From Planctomycetota bacterium (GTDB lineage: Bacteria > Planctomycetota > SZUA-567 > H5-PLA8): a stretch of DNA of 64,000 nucleotides. How positions within the stretch are numbered: the first letter of the stretch is position 1; each line of letters starts with the position of its first letter. The DNA lies in contig JABTUM010000001.1 in the NCBI GenBank assembly GCA_015075375.1, forward strand, positions 677,201-741,200, written 5' to 3'. The translations under genes and the position numbers were made by a program. The notes under the pieces were generated by a model, which was given only the letters and a program-made list of their open reading frames with translations, made no database searches and was not told the origin of the DNA. Below, one piece after another: positions 24,334 through 33,013 of this stretch.

Positions 24334-27300
24334 TTATTCGAACGCTATCAGCAAATCGCCCGCATCCACGGTGTCGCCGGCGGCGATACAGACCTCACCC
24401 ACCACCCGGTCGTCTGGCGCGGTGATGTTGACCTGCATCTTCATGGCCTCCAGCACCATCAACACTTCTCCCTTCTTGACTTCACTACCCTTCTTCACCT
24501 TCACTTCGGCAACGACACCGGGCATGGACGCGCCCATATGGTGCGGATTGTCGGGGTCGGCCTTGCGCCGTTCGACCACCGTCGCCTTGACGCTGCGGTC
24601 GCGCACGGATACGTCGCGCGGCCCGCCGTTCAGTTCGAAATAGACCTTGCGCGTACCGTCCTCGGCCGGGGGGCCGATCGAAACGAGTTTCACGATCAGC
24701 GTCTTGCCCGGTTCGATCTCGACGAGGATCTCTTCGTCCACCTGCATGCCGAATAGGAAATTCTTGGTCGGAATCGGAGCCACGTCGCCGTACGTCCTGC
24801 GGTGCCCGGCGAAGACGTCGTACACCTTGGGATACAACGCCGCGGACAGCGCGTCGCGCAGGCCGGTATCGGGGCCAAACTTTTTCGCCAGAGTCTCGCG
24901 CAGATCTTGCAGCTTGACCGGCTTCAGGTACGCGCCGGCGCGCTTCTTTAACGGCTTGCGGCCTTTAAGGATGATCTGCTGGAGCTTCTTATCGAATCCG
25001 CCCGGCGGAAACCCGATGTGCCCTTCGAAGAACTGGATCACCGATTCCGGGAAGCTGAGGTGCTTGCCCTTGGTCCAGACGTCTTCCGCGGTGAGCTTGT
25101 TCGAGACCAGATACAGCGCCATGTCGCCGACGATTTTGCTGCTGGGCGTTACTTTCACAATGTCGCCGAACAGAAAGTTCACGGCGCGGTACTGCTTCTT
25201 GACCTCGTCCCAGCGGTTCTCGAGTCCCAGCGATTTCGCCTGAACCTGCAGGTTCGTGTATTGGCCGCCGGGCATTTCGTGATCCCACACCTCGGCGGTA
25301 CCGGCCTGCATTCCGCTCTCGAAAGGGTAATAGAACCGCCGTACCTGCTCGAAGTATTCGGAAATCCGGTTGAGCGCCGTCGGATCGAGGCCCGTTGCGC
25401 GCGGAGAATCCTTGAGCACGGCGACCATGCTGTTCAGATTCGGCTGGCTCGTCAGACCGCTCATGCTCGCGATGGCCATGTCGGCGATATGCACGCCGGC
25501 TTCGGCGGCTTTCAGGAGCGTCGCCGCCTGTCCGCCGCACGTGTCGTGCGTGTGGAAGTGAATCGGCACGCCGATTTCGTTGCGCAGCGCCTTGACCAGG
25601 GCATGCGCCGCGTAGGGCTTGCACAGGCCGGCCATATCCTTGATGCCGAGAATCTGCGTACCGCGCTTGACCAATTCCTTCGCGAGGCTCACGTAATACT
25701 TCAACCCGTACTTCGACCTGCTCGGATCGTTCAGATCGCCCGTGTAGCAGATCGCCGCTTCGCAGATGCGCCCGCTGTCGCGCGCGGCTTCGATCGCCAC
25801 TTCCATGCCCGGCAGCCAGTTCAGGCTGTCGAAGATGCGGAAGATGTCGACGCCTGCATGCGCGGACTCTTTCACGAACGCCTTGACCACGTTATCGGGA
25901 TAGTTCGTGTAACCTACCGCCGAACTGCCGCGCACCAGCATTTGAAACAGGATGTTCGGAACCTTGCGGCGCAGTTCGACCAGGCGTTCCCACGGATCCT
26001 CATTGAGGAAGCGCATCGCCGAATCGAAGGTCGCCCCGCCCCACATTTCGAGGCTGAAGAGGTCTCCGGCATGCGCTGCATAATACGGGGCGATCTGCAG
26101 CAGGTCGTGGCTGCGCAAGCGCGTCGCCAGCAGCGACTGGTGCGCATCGCGGAAGGTCGTGTCGGTGACCAGCAGCTTTTTCTGGCGCAGAATCCACTTC
26201 ACCAGTCCGTCGGGCCCCTCGCGGTCGAGAATCTGCCGGGTTCCCTCTGTGGCACCCGCTAAGCGCCCGGCGGAGAGCGCCAATTGCGGGTGCGGCGGCA
26301 CGGGCGGTTTGGCCTCGGCCGGGGCTTTCTGCCCTTCCCCAACGATCGGGTTCCCGTTCACGGTAATATCGGCGAGGAACGCGAGCAGCTTGTTCGCGCG
26401 GTCGCGGGATTCATGGAAGCGCAGCAGTTCCGGATGCTCGTCGATGAAGAGCACGTCGCAGCGCCCTTCGAGAAAAGCGCGGTGGCGCAGCACGTTCTGC
26501 AGGAACGGCATGTTGGTGTTCACACCGCGGATGCGGAACTCGCTCAAGCCGCGGTACATCCGCGCGGCGGCGGCGGCAAAGTCGCGCCCGTACGCGGTGA
26601 CTTTCACCAGCAGAGAATCGTAATAGGGCGTGATCATCGCCCCGGCGAATGCGGTGCCCCCGTCGAGGCGCAGCCCGAAGCCTGCGGCCGAACGATAGGT
26701 GCCGATGCGGCCGTAGTCGGGCGCGAAACCTTTGCGCGGATCTTCCGTCGTGATACGGCACTGGATCGCGTACCCGGTGTGCTCGATCCGGTCCTGCGGC
26801 GGCACGCGCGTCTCCGGGTCGCTCAACCGGTAGCCCTGCGCCACCCGAATCTGCGCCTGCACCAGATCGATCCCCGTGACCTCCTCGGTCACCGTGTGTT
26901 CGACTTGGATGCGTGCGTTCATCTCGATCAGGTACACGCTGCCGTCGCGGTCGCGCAGAAATTCGACGGTGCCGGCGTTCTGGTAGCCCGCGGCGCGAGC
27001 AAATTTCACGGCCATGCCGCACAAATCTCGGCGCGCGTCCTCGTCCAGCACCAGGCTTGGCGCCATCTCGATCACCTTCTGGTGACGGCGCTGCACCGAA
27101 CAATCGCGTTCAAACAGGTGAACGACGTTCCCGTGCATATCGCCCAGGATCTGCACTTCCAGGTGCTTCGGGCCAACCAGCGCCTTTTCGATGTAGCACT
27201 CGTCGCTGCCGAAAGCCTGCTTCGCTTCACGCTGCGCCAGCGGCAGGAGTTGCTTCAGTTCCGCGGCATTCCGGGCCAGCCGGATTCCGCGTCCGCCGCC

Positions 27301-27894
27301 GCCGTGGCTGGCCTTGACCATGACCGGGAAACCGGCCGATTGAGCGAACTTCAGCGCTTCGTTCAGGCTCCCCACCGGACCGTCGGTGCCGGGAATTACC
27401 GGCAGCTTCAGTTTCTGCGCCAATTCGCGCGCGGCCACCTTGTCCGAAACCTTGCGCATGACGGAGGGACTGGGGCCCACCCAGATCAACCCCGCGGCGA
27501 TCACCTTCTCCGCGAAGTCCGCGTTCTCGCTCAGGAAGCCGTAGCCGGGATGGATGGCGTCGACCTGCTTTTCGCGGGCAAGCTGGATGATTTCATCCAT
27601 GCCTAAATAGGCTGCAACCGGCCCCTTGCCTTCGCCGATCAGATACGCTTCGTCGCATTTGTAGCGGTGCAACGCGAGCTTGTCTTCCTGGCTGTAAATG
27701 CCGACGGTCGCGATGCCCAATTCGGTGCACGCGCGGAAGACACGGATGGCGATCTCGCTGCGATTGGCCACCAGCAGCCGGCGAATCGGCCGAACGCCCC
27801 GCCCGGGCAAGGGCGCGGAAGCAAAAATATCGGCGGGATGGTTCAGCAGGGGCGATACGGCCCCCATCTTTTTGGGGCGAGGTGTTCGAGCCAT
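24334..27894 (-). CDS. pyc: Pyruvate carboxylase (single-chain)
   Basis: 1186 residues. It makes oxaloacetate from pyruvate, bicarbonate and ATP. Domains in order: biotin carboxylase (about 35-490, with the ATP-grasp loop HGGGGRGIR and IQVEHTVTEE), carboxyltransferase (about 560-860, with DTTFRDAHQSLLATR and the metal-site HFHTHDT), PC central domain, and biotinyl carrier domain with the acceptor Lys in EAMKMQV (K1152). ATG 27894 is preferred because GAGG lies a few nt upstream; 32 further in-frame codons upstream look non-coding. The full-length alpha4-type architecture is intact. Confidence 0.95.
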   Translation of the reverse strand: MARTPRPKKMGAVSPLLNHPADIFASAPLPGRGVRPIRRLLVANRSEIAIRVFRACTELGIATVGIYSQEDKLALHRYKCDEAYLIGEGKGPVAAYLGMDEIIQLAREKQVDAIHPGYGFLSENADFAEKVIAAGLIWVGPSPSVMRKVSDKVAARELAQKLKLPVIPGTDGPVGSLNEALKFAQSAGFPVMVKASHGGGGRGIRLARNAAELKQLLPLAQREAKQAFGSDECYIEKALVGPKHLEVQILGDMHGNVVHLFERDCSVQRRHQKVIEMAPSLVLDEDARRDLCGMAVKFARAAGYQNAGTVEFLRDRDGSVYLIEMNARIQVEHTVTEEVTGIDLVQAQIRVAQGYRLSDPETRVPPQDRIEHTGYAIQCRITTEDPRKGFAPDYGRIGTYRSAAGFGLRLDGGTAFAGAMITPYYDSLLVKVTAYGRDFAAAAARMYRGLSEFRIRGVNTNMPFLQNVLRHRAFLEGRCDVLFIDEHPELLRFHESRDRANKLLAFLADITVNGNPIVGEGQKAPAEAKPPVPPHPQLALSAGRLAGATEGTRQILDREGPDGLVKWILRQKKLLVTDTTFRDAHQSLLATRLRSHDLLQIAPYYAAHAGDLFSLEMWGGATFDSAMRFLNEDPWERLVELRRKVPNILFQMLVRGSSAVGYTNYPDNVVKAFVKESAHAGVDIFRIFDSLNWLPGMEVAIEAARDSGRICEAAICYTGDLNDPSRSKYGLKYYVSLAKELVKRGTQILGIKDMAGLCKPYAAHALVKALRNEIGVPIHFHTHDTCGGQAATLLKAAEAGVHIADMAIASMSGLTSQPNLNSMVAVLKDSPRATGLDPTALNRISEYFEQVRRFYYPFESGMQAGTAEVWDHEMPGGQYTNLQVQAKSLGLENRWDEVKKQYRAVNFLFGDIVKVTPSSKIVGDMALYLVSNKLTAEDVWTKGKHLSFPESVIQFFEGHIGFPPGGFDKKLQQIILKGRKPLKKRAGAYLKPVKLQDLRETLAKKFGPDTGLRDALSAALYPKVYDVFAGHRRTYGDVAPIPTKNFLFGMQVDEEILVEIEPGKTLIVKLVSIGPPAEDGTRKVYFELNGGPRDVSVRDRSVKATVVERRKADPDNPHHMGASMPGVVAEVKVKKGSEVKKGEVLMVLEAMKMQVNITAPDDRVVGEVCIAAGDTVDAGDLLIAFE

Positions 27895-28054
27895 TTCATC
27901 CTCAGGCAATCGATCTACACGTGCACGGCAGGCGACCGAAAATACCCACTGGGTTGCTTTGACGCCACGACCAATCCGAATCTCATGCACCCCAGGTGAA
28001 ATTCGAAATCGTACCGGTAGAATGCGGTATCGGATCGGGGCGGAGCGGGTGGCG

Positions 28055-30064
28055 ATGAAGGCCAGCGAAGACTCGATAATCGGCCAGCGCGCGCTTGAAG
28101 AGGGGCTCGTTCAACCCGCGGATCTGGAACGCTGCCGGAAGCTCCAAGAAGATGCGCTGCGCGGCGGTGCGACCATCCCGGCGTTGCGCCAGGTGCTGGT
28201 TGATCAGGGCCTCCTGACTCCCGCGCAAGTGGGTCAACTGATGAAAGCCGCGGTGCTGGCCGCCGAGCAACTCCCAACCAAGATTGGGCCCTACGAAATC
28301 GAAGGCAAACTGGGCCAAGGCGGCATGGGCGCGGTGCTCAAAGCCCGGCTCAAGGACACCAACATTCGAGTCGCGCTTAAGGTGCTGCCCGCCGACCTGG
28401 TTTCGGACCGCGAACGGCTGGCGCGCTTTCACCGCGAAGCCAAACTGGGCCAGCAGCTCGTCCATCCGCATGTCGTCCGGACCATGGATTACGGCGAAGA
28501 CGGCGGCGTCCACTACATCACCCTGGAACTGATCGAAGGCGGGGACCTCTCGGGCCGCCTGCGCAAGACGGGGCGCATGGGGGAACGCGAGGCCCTGGAA
28601 GTCGTGCGTGACGTAGCCAAAGCGCTGCAAGGTGCGCACCGCCTGGGCCTCGTCCACCGCGACGTGAAGCCAGCGAACGTGATGTTCGACCGCGCCGGTA
28701 CGGTCAAGCTCAGCGACTTCGGGCTCGTCAAAGGCGCCGATCCCGAGGCCAGTTTCCTGACCCAGACCGGCATGGCCATGGGCACTCCGCATTACCTGGC
28801 GCCCGAACAGGCTCGCAATGCCAAGGACATCGACATTCGCGCCGACATCTACGCGCTCGGCGCGACGCTCTACCATCTGGTGACCGGCAAAACACCCTAC
28901 GACGGCCAGACTGCGTACGAGGTGGTGCTTAAGCACGCTACCGACGAATTGACCCCGCCGACGCGCGTGCACGCGAAGATCAGCCGCGGCTGCGAGTACG
29001 TGATCCTGCGCATGATGGCGAAGGATCCTGAAAGCCGGTATGCGGATCCGGACGAGTTGCTCGTAGATATCGACCGCTTGCTGCGTGGCGAAGCACCCGC
29101 CAAGCTGGCCGCTCAGACGCTGGCCGAGAAAAAGGTGGTGGCGTCGCCGCCGCCGCGAGCGAAATCCGATCCCGCCGGGATGCAGTCTGCGCCGCCGGGA
29201 TTATCGGATACCTATGCGCCACACGCGCGAGGGAACGCTCCACGAAAGCCCGAACGCCAGCGCCACCGGCCGGCATGGATGCTATGGGCCGGCGGTGCGG
29301 CCGGAGCGCTCCTGGCCCTCTTACTGCTTTGGGCCATTTGGCCCTCCCGTTCGGCGCCCGGCGCACAGGACCCCCGTGCGCCCAAACAAGCAGCGCCGGC
29401 GGAGAAGACCGAGGCTTCAGCCGAGCCGCCTGCCAAGACCGGAGCGCCTGCCGTTGCCGAGACAAGGCCCACCGCACCAGCCACTGCGCAGGAATGGCGC
29501 AATCTATTGCCTTCGGTGGACCCTCGCGGGCATGGCGTGGAAGGCGTGTGGCGCAAGCGGAACAACGAGCTGTTCTCGGACAGCCACCCCAATGCGCGGA
29601 TCAAGCTGGGCGACCCGGCCGGTGCCGAATACGACTACGAGGTCGAATTCACAGTCTTGCCGCAGGACCAGCAAGACGGTCCCGATTTCGGACGTGGCGA
29701 AGTGTGTCTGATTTTCCGCAAAGGGCCCTATCATGCCCGCTTCGCACTTTGGTGCCGCGATTACCGAACCGTCGGAATCATTTGGGACGATCAATTATTC
29801 TGGGGAACCGAGAATCCTACCTATATCTACCAGCAAGAAGACATCCCCCAAGGCCGCCGCATGGTGGCTCGCGTCGAGGTTCGAAATAGCGAGGTACGCG
29901 GCTATCTGGATCAACGGCTGCTTTGCACCTGGCACGTGAATGCGCAAGTCCATCGTCCGGCCATGGAAATCTTCTCGTTAGGCGACCGTTCCAAAATCGG
30001 CGTGGGCACCCATCAAACGAAGGTCATTGTCCATCGTGCGGCCGTTCGGCGCCATACTCCCTAG
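28055..30064 (+). CDS. Membrane Ser/Thr protein kinase with extracytoplasmic LamG-like domain
   Basis: 669 residues. Residues 1-65 are a helical domain frequent at the N-terminus of planctomycete kinases (ALEEGLVQPADLERCRK). The Hanks kinase domain spans about 78-345: Gly-loop GQGGMGAVLKA, catalytic Lys in VALKVLP, HRDVKPANVMF, DFGLVKG and APEQAR are all intact. A Pro-rich juxtamembrane stretch and one TM helix (about 407-428) follow. The outside part (about 480-669) is a jelly-roll of the LamG/DUF1080 kind (YDYEVEFTVLP, VEVRNSEVRGYLD), a possible glycan sensor. It is divergent from pyc with a 160-bp spacer. Confidence 0.9.
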   Translation: MKASEDSIIGQRALEEGLVQPADLERCRKLQEDALRGGATIPALRQVLVDQGLLTPAQVGQLMKAAVLAAEQLPTKIGPYEIEGKLGQGGMGAVLKARLKDTNIRVALKVLPADLVSDRERLARFHREAKLGQQLVHPHVVRTMDYGEDGGVHYITLELIEGGDLSGRLRKTGRMGEREALEVVRDVAKALQGAHRLGLVHRDVKPANVMFDRAGTVKLSDFGLVKGADPEASFLTQTGMAMGTPHYLAPEQARNAKDIDIRADIYALGATLYHLVTGKTPYDGQTAYEVVLKHATDELTPPTRVHAKISRGCEYVILRMMAKDPESRYADPDELLVDIDRLLRGEAPAKLAAQTLAEKKVVASPPPRAKSDPAGMQSAPPGLSDTYAPHARGNAPRKPERQRHRPAWMLWAGGAAGALLALLLLWAIWPSRSAPGAQDPRAPKQAAPAEKTEASAEPPAKTGAPAVAETRPTAPATAQEWRNLLPSVDPRGHGVEGVWRKRNNELFSDSHPNARIKLGDPAGAEYDYEVEFTVLPQDQQDGPDFGRGEVCLIFRKGPYHARFALWCRDYRTVGIIWDDQLFWGTENPTYIYQQEDIPQGRRMVARVEVRNSEVRGYLDQRLLCTWHVNAQVHRPAMEIFSLGDRSKIGVGTHQTKVIVHRAAVRRHTP

Positions 30065-30092
30065 ACGCCAGCGGCCTCTTGGTTGGTGATGA

Positions 30093-30109
30093 TTGGGCAT
30101 CTTGCCCGA
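30093..30109. terminator. Short hairpin after the kinase gene
   Basis: TTGGGCA-tct-TGCCCGA forms a compact 7-bp stem (one G-T wobble) 28 bp past the kinase stop. No U-run follows, so a factor-independent terminator is not proven. Confidence 0.3.
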
Positions 30110-30163
30110 AAATTCATAAGCCGTAATGTGCATCCACCTTTGAATCTTCCGTCCAACCTTGAA

Positions 30164-30191
30164 TTGATTTAGCTCGCTGGAATGGTAGGGT
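30164..30191 (+). promoter_or_regulatory. Possible promoter for the DUF4914-like gene
   Basis: TTGATT (30164-30169) and TAGGGT (30186-30191) are 16 bp apart, about 55 bp before the ATG at 30247. The match is moderate. Confidence 0.3.
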
Positions 30192-30246
30192 AGCGCGGGT
30201 TTTGGCTCAGCCAAAGCCGTGGAACCTCGATCCAGGGAGTCACCTC

Positions 30247-32133
30247 ATGCCGGCCAGCAGCTCAGCGCTACATCCCAGTTTGATTTTGTCTCCCGAACTC
30301 GAGCAGGTATTGCAAGGCGCGCCGGAAGTGCGCATCCCCAAAAACCGCGCCGAGTTGATTGAGTGGGCGCTGGGCGGCAACGGCGCGGACCGCATCGAAG
30401 TGCGCTACGACACGCCGGCCAACGGTTCGATCGTCGAAGCCGAAGTCGTACGCTGCCGCAACGGGCTGGCGGTCAATTACCCCGAACCGTACATGCGCCG
30501 CCGCGATCCGGACAGCATGGTGGTCGCCGGAAATTTCGCGTCCGATAAGCCTCGCTTTCAGGAACGCTTCAAGGGCACCTTCGAGGGCATGAAGCAAGAG
30601 GTCATGGATTGGCTGCGCGGGCAGCCGTTGATCGTCCAGCCCTTCTACGCCGGCGGCGACGACTTCGGCTACGCGGCCCTTTTGGTCTGCCCGCTCAACG
30701 CCGCCTTCTTCGCCGCAGCGCTGGCCGATCTGCAGAACATGATCCTGCCCGAAAACCTTCCCGAAAAATACGAACCGCGCGCGGTCATCTACGTCGCTCC
30801 GCCCTTCCGCCATTCGCACTGCGACGGGCAGCAGATCGTCGTGCACCATCGTTCGCCGGACCTCCATGAAATCTACTCGTTGAACCTCTACCCCGGCCCC
30901 AGCGCCAAGAAGGGCATCTACGGCGTGCTGCTCGCCATTGGTGAGGAAGAAGGCTGGATCACCGCGCACGGGTCCACGGTGCAGGTGGTCACGCCCTACG
31001 ACAACATCGTGACGATCATGCACGAAGGCGCCAGCGGCGGCGGCAAGAGCGAGATGCTGGAGTACCCGCATCGTGAGCACGACGGCCGTCTCCTGATTGG
31101 CGAAAACCTTGTCAGCGGCGAACGCCGCAAGCTCGCGCTGGGACAAGGCTGTACGCTCTGGCCGGTCACCGACGACATGGCCATCTGCCATCCTCAGCAC
31201 CAAAAGGGCACCAAGCTCGTCGTTACAGACGCAGAAGACGCCTGGTTCGTGCGCATCAACCATGTCGACCACTACGGCACCGACCCGATCCTCGAGCGCC
31301 TGACCGTCCAGCCCCCGGAGCCGCTCGTATTCCTGAACCTCCACGCGGTTCCCGGCGCGACGTGTCTGATTTGGGAGCACGCCGAAGACCGGCCGGGCGA
31401 ACCGTGCCCCAACCCGCGCGTGATCCTGCCGCGGCGGATCGTGCCGGGCGTAGTCGACAAGCCGGTGGAAGTGGACGTGCGCAGCTTCGGCGTACGCTGC
31501 CCGCCCTGTTCCCGCCTGGCGCCCAGCTACGGTATTCTCGGCATCCTGCACCTCCTGCCCCCGTCGCTGGCGTGGCTCTGGCGGCTCGTCGCGCCGCGCG
31601 GGCACGCGAATCCCAGCATCACCGATTCCAAGCCGCTCAGCAGCGAAGGCGTGGGCAGTTACTGGCCGTTCAGCACCGGCCGCCAGGTCGATCAGGCCAA
31701 TTTGCTGCTGACGCAGATCCGCAAGACCCCCGGCACGCGCTACATCATCACGCCTAACCAGCATGTCGGAGTCTGGCAGGTCGGGTTCGCTCCGCAGTGG
31801 ATCGTGCGCGAATACCTCGCCCGCCGCGGCGGCGCGCGCTTCCGGCCCGATCAGCTCCAGGCCGCGCGCTGCCCACTCCTGGGCTTCGCTCTGAAGTCCA
31901 TCGTGATCGAAGGGACGCAGATCGCGCAGTGGTTCCTGCAAGTTGAAACGCAGCCCGAGGTCGGCGTCGAAACCTACGACCGCGGCGCGAAGATGCTGCA
32001 CGACTTCTTCGTACGCGAACTGAAGCCCTATCTGGAATGTAAGGAACTGGATCCGCTGGGGCGCAAGATCATCGAAAGCTGCCTCAACGGCGCGGACCTG
32101 CCCGGATACGAGGCGCTTCTGCCGGGCGCCTAG
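30247..32133 (+). CDS. DUF4914-like P-loop protein (PEP carboxykinase-like fold)
   Basis: 628 residues, starting at an ATG with AGGGAG upstream. A phosphate-binding loop, GASGGGKSE (G261-E269), lies mid-protein and resembles the kinase-1a loop of ATP-dependent PEP carboxykinase (G-x-S-G-x-G-K-T/S). Downstream acidic and aromatic segments (CTLWPVTDDMAICHP, WFVRINHVDHYG) are positioned like the metal and nucleotide loops. Length and pattern match what I remember of DUF4914. A nucleotide-dependent kinase or carboxykinase-like role is inferred. Pyruvate carboxylase lies one gene away, on the opposite strand. Many Cys and His occur but there is no classical zinc motif. Confidence 0.6.
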   Translation: MPASSSALHPSLILSPELEQVLQGAPEVRIPKNRAELIEWALGGNGADRIEVRYDTPANGSIVEAEVVRCRNGLAVNYPEPYMRRRDPDSMVVAGNFASDKPRFQERFKGTFEGMKQEVMDWLRGQPLIVQPFYAGGDDFGYAALLVCPLNAAFFAAALADLQNMILPENLPEKYEPRAVIYVAPPFRHSHCDGQQIVVHHRSPDLHEIYSLNLYPGPSAKKGIYGVLLAIGEEEGWITAHGSTVQVVTPYDNIVTIMHEGASGGGKSEMLEYPHREHDGRLLIGENLVSGERRKLALGQGCTLWPVTDDMAICHPQHQKGTKLVVTDAEDAWFVRINHVDHYGTDPILERLTVQPPEPLVFLNLHAVPGATCLIWEHAEDRPGEPCPNPRVILPRRIVPGVVDKPVEVDVRSFGVRCPPCSRLAPSYGILGILHLLPPSLAWLWRLVAPRGHANPSITDSKPLSSEGVGSYWPFSTGRQVDQANLLLTQIRKTPGTRYIITPNQHVGVWQVGFAPQWIVREYLARRGGARFRPDQLQAARCPLLGFALKSIVIEGTQIAQWFLQVETQPEVGVETYDRGAKMLHDFFVRELKPYLECKELDPLGRKIIESCLNGADLPGYEALLPGA

Positions 32134-32144
32134 GGTGGGAGGCG

Positions 32145-32268
32145 TTTGATTTTGGATTCAGGGTTTTGGGCTGGGGATTGAAGGCGTGGGTGCGCGTGCA
32201 AGGGGTCGGCAGTAGGACTCCCATGCCATGTGAGTCTTGGCTCGGAGCGCGCGCAATCCAAAATCGAA
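32145..32268. repeat. 14-bp inverted repeat between convergent genes
   Basis: TTTGATTTTGGATT (32145-32158) is matched by AATCCAAAATCGAA (32255-32268): 13 of 14 positions are complementary, enclosing 96 bp. The pair fills the gap between the DUF4914-like gene and the convergent nitroreductase gene. It may be a bidirectional terminator or the remnant of a small repeat element. A second copy of the motif family (GATT-TTGG style) begins within the loop. Confidence 0.5.
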
Positions 32269-32272
32269 AATT

Positions 32273-32974
32273 CTACCATCCATTCCGGTGCACCAGCCGC
32301 TCCAACGGCAGGCGCGTTTTCGATCGCGTCCCCGGTGCGGCGTAGCCGACGGGCACCACCAGCGTAACCAACATACGCCTCGGCAACCCCGCGACCTCGC
32401 GCACGCGCCAAGGGTCGAAGCCCTCCATCGGCACGGTTGCCAAGCCTGCCGCGTGCGCCGCGAGCATGAAGCTCATGGCCGCCAGCATTGCCTGCCGGGT
32501 GAGCCACCGATCCATGTTAATCGCCGGAACGTCTGGCAGCGGTGTGAACGGGTGTGCAATCGTCACGTAGAGCCGCTTGGCGAGGGCGAGCAACCCCAGC
32601 GGTCCGCGGCCGAAGGCCAGAGGGACCACCTTACGCAGCAGCGTTTCGTACGCCGCGTCGATGGCCTGACCTTCCCGGTCCAGCTTAAGGATGTCTTCGA
32701 AGTGGTTGGATGCGACGTCCCGATCCCCGGCAAAGAGTACGGTCACTGGCGCTTCGCGAATCTGCTTCTGGCCCAAACAGGCGCGGTACAGCGCCTCCTT
32801 GCGGGCCGGATCGTTCATCACGATGAAGTGCGTGGGCTGGAGGTTGTAACCGCTGGGCGCCCAGCGCGCGCACTCGAGCAACTCGCGCAAGGTCTCTTCG
32901 GGCACCGGATCGGGACGGAAGCTGCGCGTGGCGCGGCGCGTGCGTGCCAGTTCGCCGAAAGCACCAAGATTCAC
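32273..32974 (-). CDS. Nitroreductase-family flavoprotein
   Basis: 233 residues. FMN-dependent NAD(P)H oxidoreductase fold: the N-terminal TRRATRSFRPDPVP is the phosphate-binding Arg cluster, and CARWAPSGYNLQPTHFIV is the family signature with the Ser and Asn that contact FMN. The C-terminal part VREVAGLPRRMLVTLVVPVGY is the conserved strand near the flavin ring. The physiological substrate cannot be told. It lies downstream of the sugar dehydrogenase gene on the same strand (39-bp gap), so co-transcription is possible. Confidence 0.9.
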   Translation of the reverse strand: MNLGAFGELARTRRATRSFRPDPVPEETLRELLECARWAPSGYNLQPTHFIVMNDPARKEALYRACLGQKQIREAPVTVLFAGDRDVASNHFEDILKLDREGQAIDAAYETLLRKVVPLAFGRGPLGLLALAKRLYVTIAHPFTPLPDVPAINMDRWLTRQAMLAAMSFMLAAHAAGLATVPMEGFDPWRVREVAGLPRRMLVTLVVPVGYAAPGTRSKTRLPLERLVHRNGW

Positions 32975-33013
32975 GAGGAGACTCCCTACCGGGTGCCCGG
33001 CGAGCCGCCCGTT

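Noticed and set aside
32905..33013. A frame joining the nitroreductase and dehydrogenase genes as one fusion
   Set aside because: The dehydrogenase stop at 33014 and the nitroreductase ATG at 32974 leave a 39-bp gap; overlapping frames there are shadows.
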